Source: M3007 sp046296435 (lineage in GTDB: Bacteria > Bacteroidota > Bacteroidia > Chitinophagales > Saprospiraceae). From it: DNA of 64,000 nt. The notes under the pieces are model-generated. The model was not told the origin of the DNA and searched no databases. It was given only the letters and a program-made list of their open reading frames with translations. Shown one piece after another: positions 22,897-31,922 of the stretch (position 1 is the stretch's first letter; each line of letters begins with the position of its first letter). The stretch is from the NCBI GenBank assembly GCA_046296435.1, contig JBKBLI010000004.1, positions 1-64,000 on the forward strand, given 5' to 3'. Made by a program: the position numbers and the translations under genes.

Positions 22897-25800
22897 CGCA
22901 GCAAAGTTACGTCGCCGGCTTCGATAACTATTTCGCCGTCGGCATAGCGAATAGCAATCACATAAACATACACCCCAGGCTCCAACATTTTGCCGCCATA
23001 GGCGCCGTCCCAGCCTTGCTCCGGCGCGTTGGGCGACAGGTTCTTCGCTTCAAAGACGAGCGTACCCCAACGGTCGAATACGCGCATGTAAGGAATATTC
23101 GTCACTTCAGGGCCAGAGTATACGGCCAATCGCTCGTTACCCAGATCGCTATTGGGGCGTATAGCGTTGGGGATATATACATCCCGCCTGTTGCTTACCT
23201 GGATAATGATATCGTCCTCCGAGGTACAGCCGTTGGCATTTTCGACCCGAACGACGTATCGCGTCGTCCTTTGAGGCGCGGCATAAGTCGTCAATTCATT
23301 CGGCGAACGCAGGCCGGTCGCCGGCGACCACGCGAAGGAGGAGATTGGGCCGGCCATAATTTCAGGCACGAGAAGTACGCTGTCGCCCAGGCGCAAGGTC
23401 AGGTCTTGAGGCAAAAAGACCCGCAACTGCGGCGGGTCCTGCACCATGAACATCTGAACAACCGTGCAGCCAAGCACGTCCTCCACGTGGAATTCAAACT
23501 GACCCGCATTCAAAGAGCCGTAGCCGATCGGAAAGCTATCGGCCACTACCGGCGCCTGATTATCTATGCGCAACACATAAGGGCCGGAGCCGCCACTGAT
23601 GTTGCGCACATTCAACGCGCCATTGCTCTGCCCGAAACACAGCGGAGCTACGCTTTCGGCCTCAATTTGTATAGGCTCTGGGCTATTCAGCACAGTCTCG
23701 AATACGGCCGTGCACCCTGCCTGATCGCTTACTGTAGCCGCATAAGCGCCAGCCGGCAATCCCTGCGCTTGCAAACCCGCCAGCGAGGCCGGCGACCAGG
23801 ATACGCTGAACGGGGGGGCTGAGCCTGCCGGAGCCAAATTGATGGACCCGTCGGACGCGCCCGAACAACTGATGTTAAAGACGCCATATTGGCTTACCGT
23901 CGCATTCACTTGTAAAGACCCTACGGCGATACCAAACGGCGCCGGAACCATCGGAGCGCAGGCATTACCGACGACAACAACGTCTGCCACCGAAAAATTA
24001 CCCGATCCCGTGGGCGCCACGGAGATGATCGCCCCATTACTCACATTGTCGATTGTTTGCGAAGCGCCCCCGCTCTCGGCGAGCGTAAAAGAAACTGCCG
24101 ACGCATTGCTCAGCCCGATTGTCACCTGGGCCGACCCCCCATGGCAGATTTGGGCAGGGGCAGAGAGCGAGAGTACAGGAGCAGAGACCAGTCCTATCTC
24201 ATACTGACCGCTTACTACACCTTGACAAAACTGGTCAAATACGCTGATCAAGGTGTACGTCTGCTCCTGCTGGATATTATTGGCGCTGATCAAAAAGGTG
24301 TTCTGAACGGCTGTGACCTGCGGCTGCGGAACGCCGTTGACGGCATAAACCAACTGAAAAGGCGCGGTACCGCTCAGCTGAATAGCAAACGCGGCAGAGC
24401 CGCCTTCGCATACCTGTTGCGACCCGTTCAAGGCGGCTACAGGCGGCAAGCTGACCGACACTGTCGCAGCCCCCAAACCCTGGCCCGCGCAGCCCCCGGC
24501 CCCGACCAGATCGCCCAATGAATAGATAGCGCCCACCGACGGCGTCACCTCAAAGCTGAATGGCGAACCTGTAGCCGTAAAACTTTGCGGCGCCGCGCCT
24601 CCCAATACCGTAAACGTATAAGGGCCGTTGCCCGTAAACGCCACGCTCAAAGTAGCGTTTGCCCCGGCGCACACGGTTTGGTCGCCGGTAAGCGCTGCCG
24701 TCACCGCTTCGCGCCATACGACAGGCGTAGGATTGGAGAGCGATAGGCAAGGGTCGGTCAGATCAATACCCGCAGGCCCTGCGTTACCCGCCGCCGCAAC
24801 GATGTAGTAGGTGACGCCCGGCTCCGTTGTCCCGGGCACAAACGCAAAGTTGGGCGTAAATTGCACCCCCAGGATATCGGTCGGCTGCGACGGCGCAGGC
24901 GTCGCAGCCAGCACATAAAGCAAAGTATCGTCTCCGTCTAAGTTGACGCCGACAGCCGCTTGTCCAACAGCGTTTTGACCGTGGCACACCAGCAACGGCG
25001 CCGACGGCATGACGCCTGCGCTGGTGACGCAAGCGCAAGTTACGGTCCCGCCTTGATTGAGAGCGCCGCATTGCCACTGATCCGTCACGCTGAACCCATA
25101 AGGTTGCGTGACAGGTAGCGGATCGCTCGTGAAATGCCCCGAAGCGGGGTCATAAACGCCCGACAACTGACCCACCGTCACACTGCCCAGATCGCCGGTC
25201 GTCACGTCGAACTCAACGATATACGTTAGATTGTCCGGCGAGCAGGTCGTCTTCAGGTTGGCGATATTCGGCGTAGGATGCACCGTCACAACCGCCTGCC
25301 CTGAGGCTACCCCCGAACAATTAACATCCTGCACGGATACCAACTCGAACACGGCCGATTGCAACAGCGTCGCGTTGATGATGAAGCTATTGGATACAGC
25401 CGTGCCGGTATTAAGCGCTCCATTCTGGGTGTAAGTGAAGTTGTAAGGAGGCTGACCCGTGAAGCTCACAATCAGCGGTTGGGATTGGTTGGCGCATACG
25501 TCGAAAGCGCCGCTCAGCGAAGCCGTCGGCTCCGTCAGCCAGCGCACCGGCGTTCCGGGAGTCACTGATAGGCAAGCGCTCTGCAAGTCCACATTGCCGT
25601 TGCCATCGCTTGGCCCTGCCACCGCCGAGATATAATAGACCTGACCTGCAAAAGTCACGCCTTGGATAAACGCAAAAGTTGGCTGATCAGAAATGTTCAA
25701 CACCGCGCCAACCGAGGGCCCGGACTCCGTGTGCAAGATAAATTGCAGGATATCGCCCGGTTGTAAATTTTCGTCGCCCAGATGCAGGGCGGTAATGGTA

Positions 25801-28800
25801 TCGCTTTGGCAGGCGGTAATCAGGCCGCCTGTCATCGTACCCGCGTCGGTCGGGCAGTCGCAAATCAGCGAGCCGCCGAATCCCGGCGATATACAACCAA
25901 ACGCATCCGTTACCTGTACGGTGTAGCTCCCCCCCGAAGGAATGGGGTCGCTGACATAGGCGGCGCCGTTGACCGTGCCGGCAGCGCCGTTCACGCTGAA
26001 GGGCGCGCTGCCGGATACGATATCGAAGGTCAGCACATAAGCGTCGAAAGTGGGCAGGCAATTGGCCTGCAGACCGACAATCTGCGGATGGGATAAGGCA
26101 AACACGCGCAAGGTATCCGCTCCCGCAACGCTGCAATGCGCATCGCTCAATGAAGCGACAGCGAGCGTCAAGTCATTGAGCACAGCGACAGTAGTCTGAA
26201 AGGTATTCCCCGCAAATACAACGGGCGGCTGAGCGACTCCATTGACTGAGAATGTCATTTCGAAAGGCGCTTCGCCCGTCAATATACCGGATACGTCTAA
26301 ATTGAAGCCCGAACACAAACTCGTGTCGCTCATCGTAAAAACGGCTTCCGGCAAAGCCCTGAAGCGCACCGGAACGCCAGGCGAAACAGACAGACATGGA
26401 TCGTCAAGCGCAACCAGACCTGCGCCGTCGGCGTTGCCCGCTATCGCAGAAACGTAATAAGTAACGCCGGCGCTCATTCCCGGCTGAAAGACAAATACCG
26501 GCTCGGTATTCCAAGCCAGAATCTGCCCCGGAGTCGGGCCTGATTGAGTGTGCAGGATGAACCGCAGCGTATCGTTTGCGTCCAAAAACGCCCCCCCCAG
26601 GAACGCCGCATAAACCGTATCGTATGGGCAAAATTCAGGCAGGGGGGTCAGATCCATCACCCCTGCCGACGTAGCGCAATTGCAGGTTGAAGGACCACTG
26701 ACTACCGCCGGACCGCAGCCGTTGGCGCCCGCAAAAGAGAAAAAATAGGGATCGGTCTCCGGAATCGGATCGCTGACAAAGAGGTTGCCTGCAAACGAAC
26801 CGGACCCGCTCAGCAAAGTGTAAGGAACGCCGCCGCCGCCCAAAGCCTCAAAACTAACCACATAATTGCCCTGAGCAGGATTACAAATAATTTGAGGCGT
26901 CGAAAATTCAGAAGCGTAATTGACCGTAATCGTAGCGGAGCCCACCGGATTGCCTACACAGCCGGGCGACTGTATGCTGATCAGTTGATATTGCGTCGTT
27001 ACATTGACATCCACCGGAATGAGATAGACGTCGTCAAAAGTCGAAATTTGCGGCTGCGGAACCCCGTCTATGGTAAAAATGATCTCAAAAGGACCGGTGC
27101 CCGTAAAGGAAATAGGCACCTGGGTCATTGCCGAGTCGCAGAAAGTAGCCGACCCGCTCATCACGCCGGTAGAAGGCGCAAAGACCAATATCCAGGCAAA
27201 GCTATCTACTGTGCCGAAGCACTGCCCGTTGCTGACGCTGACCAACTGATACAGCGTGCCCATTGTGGGCTGCAAGGTAAGGACATAGGGGTTTTGGGTA
27301 GTGGTGATCGGAGGCAGCGTATCATTGTTTGCAGTCATCACAAAAGTGAACTGCGTGCCCGGCCCGCTGAAAGCAACATAAATATCTGCCGAGCCGCCTG
27401 TCTGGCAGATATCGCCGCCGCCATAAATGACAGCCTTGGGCGTTTCGAGAATGTTGACAGTCGCCTGCCCCACGCCCACGCCCGCGCACCCGTTACCGCT
27501 CACGTTGGTCACCGTATAGACAGTGGTATCGGTCGGCTGCACGAAGAATACATACGGGTTATCACTCGTCGTGAAAGTGTCGGTCGGGATCCCGTCAGCC
27601 AGGAGCGTGAAGGTCCAGGGCGCATTGCCAGTAAATTCTACAGCCAGAAGGTGGTTGCTTGCGGGGCAAACATCCCCATCTCCCGTGATGCTGGCCGTCA
27701 GCGGGTCGCCCACGCCGGCATTGACCGTAAAAGAGCCGCCGGCGCTCCCCGAGCAGTTTGAATTAGATACCGACACCAACGTGTAAACATTGACCCCGGG
27801 GCCGGGCGTGACTGTAAGCGCGTGGCTGGGGCCGTTGACCGTGATGGGCGCCTGAGCAACGCCGTTGACCGCATAAACGAAAGTATATGGCCCGCCACCC
27901 GAAAAACTTAGGTTCAAATCCACAGGCGCCGGGGCGCACTGGTTGACGCTGCCCGAAGCCAGCATGCCCGAAGGACCGGACACTGTGAATGCCACCTCCC
28001 CTTGCGGGTCGCCTATACAATTGTTGGCCGTAGCGGCATAAAGGGTAAAAGTAGTATTTTGGTTGATGATCTGGCTGAACGTATAGGGATTGTTGTTGGT
28101 GATGATAGGAGGCTGCTGTGAGCCATCAACCAACAACACGTATTCGAACGGACCGGTTCCGCCACTGGTACTAATGGCCATCTGCGCCGCCTGGCCCGGG
28201 CATATCGTCTGAGGGCCGTTGGCGCTCAACACCGATGTCGGCGCAGGGGCCATGTCCACAAATATCTGATCGTCAAATCCAGCGCATAGGGCATCGGTCA
28301 GCCCGCTGGTACTGAATAAAGTTGGGCCAAATACCGTACGGGTAATCGTAAACGGGTTGTTAGACGTGGTATAATTGCCAACCGAGACCCCGTTTTCCAG
28401 TAGCGTAAACGACCACGGCGCGTCGCCCGTAAAGAACAGTTCCAAGCTGACCGACCCGCCTGCGCACACTGCCTGAACCGGGAAAAACACTACCGTAGGA
28501 GGCGGCGTTACCTCTATAGTCGTAGTTGCAGGCAGGTCGCAGGCGCCTGCAGGCGTGAAAGTCAACGTTACCGTACCGCTCAATCCCGAGGGATCAAAAA
28601 AATTGCCGTTCACGCCTGGACCTTCCCACACTCCATTCGGAATCAATGGATCCCGAATCGTATTCAGATTAAACAGCCCTGACGTCTCGCATACGCTGGC
28701 TGTACCCAGGTTGGGCGTACGGCAGGTCACATTGAAGCCCATGTAATTTGTGAAAGTCTGCGGGCAGCCCGCCGGCAACGGATCGACGATACCCACCACC

Positions 28801-29777
28801 CAGTAAGGGCCTCCGTTGCACATGTCCTGCGTTATTTCGAAGGTGTAAGGCGGAATCACAATCGGATTATTGCCGCCGCCGCTTGGAGCGCCCGGCAACG
28901 GTGGAAATCCGCACCCCGCATTGCCATAGACCGGAAAAATGGGCGTCCAGGCGACAAAAGCGCCGTCTCCGCCCACGAGTTGGGCAGGATTGTAAGTCAG
29001 CGCATCCGAACACCCGCACGATACGCTGACCGAAGTAGCCACCGGCGGACCAGTCTGCGGAAAGGCGTCGTCCGTGCGGGTACAACCATTCTGCATCACA
29101 TATATCGTAGGCGACAGCGGACAAAAACCGCCGAAATTGTAGTTAAAACTCAAACCCGCACTGGTAAAAATCAGAACCGGCACGTTGGCCGGCACCGCAT
29201 CGCCGGGGCCTGCGCCGATTACCGTCGCATTCGGACAAATAGATTGTATGCTGGCTATCGCCCCTGCCGAAGGCTCCTGCCAGGCGCAGTCGCCGCCCGG
29301 GCCGACATCCCCATTGCCCGCGCCGGCATTATTGGCGTTGTTAAAATTCAAAAGAAAATCATCTACGTAGAATCCGCCGCCCGACCACATGACAATGTAT
29401 TCGTTATCAGGCTCATTACCGCAGGCATTCACCCACAGCGCCAAAATACGCGGACAACCCCCGGCGCAGGGATTAGGCGGCGTCACTGCCACCTGCGAAC
29501 AACCAAGCAGCGACCCTTGTCCGTTGTATGGGTTGAAATTGGCAGTGGTACCGAAGTACCAATTCACGCATACCCCGGGTTGTAAGCCCGTTCCCGTAGC
29601 GTTGAGAGTCGCAATATCGCCCGGACACAAATTGCAAACCGGACCGGGCGAGCAACCCGGCGAAGTGAGCGTAGCGTTATTATTGAGCGTAGGACATTGG
29701 GCACACAGCGGGTCTGACAGCAAAACCCACAAGCCCGTCAGCGCAGCGACCCATATCATTGAACGATCAGACATCAT
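22893..29777 (-). CDS. Giant secreted repeat protein with T9SS type B sorting domain
   Basis: A cell-surface or matrix protein of 2294 residues; probable adhesin, no enzyme domain seen. A signal peptide (MIWVAALTGLWVLLSDPLCA) is followed by a Cys-rich N-terminal domain. Then come about six Ig-like units of about 90 residues, recognisable by G-x-x-P-(F/W/Y)-x-(F/I) segments such as GDAPWSFTLLENG, GTGPFEYVLLVDG, GNAPWTFTLLADG and GTGPFEIIFTIDG. Next are three larger modules of about 275 residues, each opening with a (C-x-C) T-(S/D)-AG-(V/T)-M segment (around 26690, 25850 and 25030). Near the end lies a SprB-like unit (NISCSGASDGSINL, LCFGQSNGALNVRNISGGSGPY). The type B C-terminal domain runs from IPNAIRPNSDLGNERL to DVTLLR. 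Codon use resembles its neighbours. It overlaps mtgA by 4 bases. ATG 29774 is an equally good start. Confidence 0.93.
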   Translation of the reverse strand: MMSDRSMIWVAALTGLWVLLSDPLCAQCPTLNNNATLTSPGCSPGPVCNLCPGDIATLNATGTGLQPGVCVNWYFGTTANFNPYNGQGSLLGCSQVAVTPPNPCAGGCPRILALWVNACGNEPDNEYIVMWSGGGFYVDDFLLNFNNANNAGAGNGDVGPGGDCAWQEPSAGAIASIQSICPNATVIGAGPGDAVPANVPVLIFTSAGLSFNYNFGGFCPLSPTIYVMQNGCTRTDDAFPQTGPPVATSVSVSCGCSDALTYNPAQLVGGDGAFVAWTPIFPVYGNAGCGFPPLPGAPSGGGNNPIVIPPYTFEITQDMCNGGPYWVVGIVDPLPAGCPQTFTNYMGFNVTCRTPNLGTASVCETSGLFNLNTIRDPLIPNGVWEGPGVNGNFFDPSGLSGTVTLTFTPAGACDLPATTTIEVTPPPTVVFFPVQAVCAGGSVSLELFFTGDAPWSFTLLENGVSVGNYTTSNNPFTITRTVFGPTLFSTSGLTDALCAGFDDQIFVDMAPAPTSVLSANGPQTICPGQAAQMAISTSGGTGPFEYVLLVDGSQQPPIITNNNPYTFSQIINQNTTFTLYAATANNCIGDPQGEVAFTVSGPSGMLASGSVNQCAPAPVDLNLSFSGGGPYTFVYAVNGVAQAPITVNGPSHALTVTPGPGVNVYTLVSVSNSNCSGSAGGSFTVNAGVGDPLTASITGDGDVCPASNHLLAVEFTGNAPWTFTLLADGIPTDTFTTSDNPYVFFVQPTDTTVYTVTNVSGNGCAGVGVGQATVNILETPKAVIYGGGDICQTGGSADIYVAFSGPGTQFTFVMTANNDTLPPITTTQNPYVLTLQPTMGTLYQLVSVSNGQCFGTVDSFAWILVFAPSTGVMSGSATFCDSAMTQVPISFTGTGPFEIIFTIDGVPQPQISTFDDVYLIPVDVNVTTQYQLISIQSPGCVGNPVGSATITVNYASEFSTPQIICNPAQGNYVVSFEALGGGGVPYTLLSGSGSFAGNLFVSDPIPETDPYFFSFAGANGCGPAVVSGPSTCNCATSAGVMDLTPLPEFCPYDTVYAAFLGGAFLDANDTLRFILHTQSGPTPGQILAWNTEPVFVFQPGMSAGVTYYVSAIAGNADGAGLVALDDPCLSVSPGVPVRFRALPEAVFTMSDTSLCSGFNLDVSGILTGEAPFEMTFSVNGVAQPPVVFAGNTFQTTVAVLNDLTLAVASLSDAHCSVAGADTLRVFALSHPQIVGLQANCLPTFDAYVLTFDIVSGSAPFSVNGAAGTVNGAAYVSDPIPSGGSYTVQVTDAFGCISPGFGGSLICDCPTDAGTMTGGLITACQSDTITALHLGDENLQPGDILQFILHTESGPSVGAVLNISDQPTFAFIQGVTFAGQVYYISAVAGPSDGNGNVDLQSACLSVTPGTPVRWLTEPTASLSGAFDVCANQSQPLIVSFTGQPPYNFTYTQNGALNTGTAVSNSFIINATLLQSAVFELVSVQDVNCSGVASGQAVVTVHPTPNIANLKTTCSPDNLTYIVEFDVTTGDLGSVTVGQLSGVYDPASGHFTSDPLPVTQPYGFSVTDQWQCGALNQGGTVTCACVTSAGVMPSAPLLVCHGQNAVGQAAVGVNLDGDDTLLYVLAATPAPSQPTDILGVQFTPNFAFVPGTTEPGVTYYIVAAAGNAGPAGIDLTDPCLSLSNPTPVVWREAVTAALTGDQTVCAGANATLSVAFTGNGPYTFTVLGGAAPQSFTATGSPFSFEVTPSVGAIYSLGDLVGAGGCAGQGLGAATVSVSLPPVAALNGSQQVCEGGSAAFAIQLSGTAPFQLVYAVNGVPQPQVTAVQNTFLISANNIQQEQTYTLISVFDQFCQGVVSGQYEIGLVSAPVLSLSAPAQICHGGSAQVTIGLSNASAVSFTLAESGGASQTIDNVSNGAIISVAPTGSGNFSVADVVVVGNACAPMVPAPFGIAVGSLQVNATVSQYGVFNISCSGASDGSINLAPAGSAPPFSVSWSPASLAGLQAQGLPAGAYAATVSDQAGCTAVFETVLNSPEPIQIEAESVAPLCFGQSNGALNVRNISGGSGPYVLRIDNQAPVVADSFPIGYGSLNAGQFEFHVEDVLGCTVVQMFMVQDPPQLRVFLPQDLTLRLGDSVLLVPEIMAGPISSFAWSPATGLRSPNELTTYAAPQRTTRYVVRVENANGCTSEDDIIIQVSNRRDVYIPNAIRPNSDLGNERLAVYSGPEVTNIPYMRVFDRWGTLVFEAKNLSPNAPEQGWDGAYGGKMLEPGVYVYVIAIRYADGEIVIEAGDVTLLR

Positions 29778-29924
29778 GCTAGTAAAGAAACAGAGGCGGA
29801 TGATAAATTAAATTCAGCGAAAAATTCAGCCCTCGCCTGTTCGGCTCAGATTACTTTCGCTATCTGGGCGCTAAGGTATGATTTTTTTTACGCAACATTT
29901 CAGATAAACTGTTGTTTTGACCGC

Positions 29925-30602
29925 ATGAGCGCAGTTGATAACGCCGATCTTAATTTTGAGACCATACGCGATATTTGCGCGCGTCACGGAGCGCGGCTCG
30001 TCGCCGTATCTAAGACGCAGGCGCCCGAGCGCCTGCTGCCTCTTTATGCGCAGGGACAGCGCTCCTTTGGCGAAAATCGGGTGCAGGAATTGATGAGTAA
30101 GCGCATGGAAATGCCGCACGATGTTGAATGGCACCTGATCGGCTCTCTACAGCGCAACAAGGTGAAGTACATCGCTCCCTTTATCGCCATGATTCACTCG
30201 GTCACCGGCGAGGCCCTATTGCGCGAGATCGATCGGCACGCCGGACTAGTAGGTCGTACAATACCCTGCCTGCTCCAGATACACATCGCCCGGGAAGAGA
30301 CCAAAGCGGGCCTAACGCCCGACGAGGCCCGCGCCCTCGCCCTTGCGCTGGCCGCCAATCCATTGCCACACGTGCGCATCGAAGGCCTGATGGGCATGGC
30401 TACGTTTACAAACGATATGGCGCAGATACGCGCCGAATTCAGATCCCTGCGCCGGCTGTTTGAGTCGCTGCGCGACGAGCAGTTTGCCCAACATCCCCAT
30501 TTCCGCGAACTGTCCATGGGTATGTCGGGCGATTGGGAGATTGCCCTCGACGAAGGCGCTACCTTGGTGCGTATCGGAAGCCTGCTTTTTGGGTCGCGAT
30601 AG
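29925..30602 (+). CDS. YggS/PLPBP family pyridoxal-phosphate protein
   Basis: PLP-homeostasis protein, 225 residues, single-domain TIM barrel with no known catalytic activity. The PLP-lysine lies in VAVSKTQ (Lys30). Other family marks are FGENRVQELMSK, EWHLIGSLQRNKVKYIAP, the HIAREETKAGL strand, GLMGMATFTND and the phosphate-binding ELSMGMSGDWEIALDEGATLVRIGSLLFG. The length is normal. It is divergent from the giant secreted protein and appears monocistronic; a T8-G-A-A tract lies 66 bases after the stop. Confidence 0.95.
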   Translation: MSAVDNADLNFETIRDICARHGARLVAVSKTQAPERLLPLYAQGQRSFGENRVQELMSKRMEMPHDVEWHLIGSLQRNKVKYIAPFIAMIHSVTGEALLREIDRHAGLVGRTIPCLLQIHIAREETKAGLTPDEARALALALAANPLPHVRIEGLMGMATFTNDMAQIRAEFRSLRRLFESLRDEQFAQHPHFRELSMGMSGDWEIALDEGATLVRIGSLLFGSR

Positions 30603-30852
30603 ACGCTTTCGATTAAAGCGCCGCACCCCGCCTTTCAGCGCCCCCACTACACTCAACCTCATCACCGTTTTTTTTGAAGAATAAGGACGCGCGTCAGCCC
30701 CCGATCAGGCAGGTCCACATTCCTCGCCAATCTTATTTGATGAGTAAATCGCGGCGCAGACTCATTACTTACTTCGTTTCGTTAAAATATATTAACTTCG
30801 CGGCATCAAAATAAAAAAGCGTTGAAACAGGCCGAATACGGCGCGTTTTGAT

Positions 30853-31896
30853 ATGAAAAAAATTCTGATAATCGAGGATAATTTTGACGTCAGAGAAAAT
30901 CTGGCCGAAATTCTGACGCTATCCGGGTACGAAACTATCGTTGCAGAAAATGGCAAAGCGGGAATCGACGCCGCGCTTCACGAAAATCCCGACCTCATAC
31001 TGTGCGACATCATGATGCCCGAGTTGGATGGCTACGGCGTGTTGCACATCCTCAGCAGGCAATCGAAGACCTCAGATACGCCTTTTATCTTCCTTACGGC
31101 CAAAGCCGAGCGCGAAGATTTCAGGCGCGGTATGGCCCTGGGCGCCGACGACTACATTACCAAACCCTTTGACGACGCCAACCTGCTCCAAACCATCGAA
31201 GCCCGAATCCGCAAGAGCGAACGCCTACGCCATGCTTCAAGCCGCGAAACCGGGTCGCTTGAGCGCTTCATCGACGAAGCCAAAGCCTTAGAGGCCATAC
31301 GCCGGCTCTCCGACAACCGCGAGGTGCGCAGCTATCGAAAAAAAGACCTCATCTTCCGCGAAGGTGAAATCCCCCGTTGGCTCTTTTACATTGAAAGCGG
31401 TAAGGTCAAACTTTTCAAAACCAGCGACGACGGCCGGGAACTGATCATCAAAATCGCTCAGACGGGCGATTTTTTGGGTTATCTGGCCCTGTTCAGCGAG
31501 GAAAACTATGCCGAGAGCGCAGCCGCGGTAGAGGACTGCGCCATCAAACTCATCCCCAAAACAGACTTCGCCGCCCTCGTGTTTGGCAACCGCGACGTGA
31601 ATGCCCGATTCATCAAAATGCTGGCCAGCCACGTGTCCGAGCGCGAGCAACAACTGATCGACCTGGCCTACAATTCTGTGCGCAAACGCGTAGCCGGCAT
31701 GCTGACCCATGTCAACGACCTCCAGTCCGGGGCGCCCATCAACATGCTGCGCGAAGATCTGGCCGCCATGGCCGGCACAGCCAAAGAAACCCTGATCCGA
31801 ACCCTCACCGACTTCCGTAACGAAGGGCTGATCGACATTGTAGATGGCAGCATCCATATCCGCCAACTCCAACGGCTCAAATCCATGCCCAACTAA
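30853..31896 (+). CDS. Response regulator fused to CRP/FNR-type DNA-binding module
   Basis: Transcription regulator of 347 residues. Residues 1-120 form a CheY-like receiver: acidic pocket Glu8/Asp9, phospho-acceptor Asp52 in LILCDIMMPELDG, FLTAKA with the switch Thr, and DDYITKPF with the conserved Lys. Residues about 140-265 are a cyclic-nucleotide-binding-like beta barrel (FREGEIPRWLFYIESGKVKLFK, GDFLGYLALF), and about 270-345 a CRP-type winged helix (MLREDLAAMAGTAKETLIRTLTDFRNEGLI). The FNR cysteines are absent, so an Fe-S oxygen sensor is unlikely. No histidine kinase is adjacent, so its input partner is elsewhere. The 250 bases upstream contain TAACTTCG, a 7/8 -7 match. Confidence 0.93.
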   Translation: MKKILIIEDNFDVRENLAEILTLSGYETIVAENGKAGIDAALHENPDLILCDIMMPELDGYGVLHILSRQSKTSDTPFIFLTAKAEREDFRRGMALGADDYITKPFDDANLLQTIEARIRKSERLRHASSRETGSLERFIDEAKALEAIRRLSDNREVRSYRKKDLIFREGEIPRWLFYIESGKVKLFKTSDDGRELIIKIAQTGDFLGYLALFSEENYAESAAAVEDCAIKLIPKTDFAALVFGNRDVNARFIKMLASHVSEREQQLIDLAYNSVRKRVAGMLTHVNDLQSGAPINMLREDLAAMAGTAKETLIRTLTDFRNEGLIDIVDGSIHIRQLQRLKSMPN

Positions 31897-31922
31897 TCGC
31901 GCCAGACGGACGCGCGCTCAAT

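Noticed and set aside
24950..28500. Regular spacing suggestive of a repeat array such as CRISPR
   Set aside because: The periodicity is at protein-domain level within one coding frame, with diverged DNA; there are no short identical repeats with spacers anywhere in the window.
23016..29585. Several plus-strand frames of 120-290 codons opposite the giant secreted protein
   Set aside because: All antisense to a single well-supported 2294-codon gene; Arg/His-rich and featureless.
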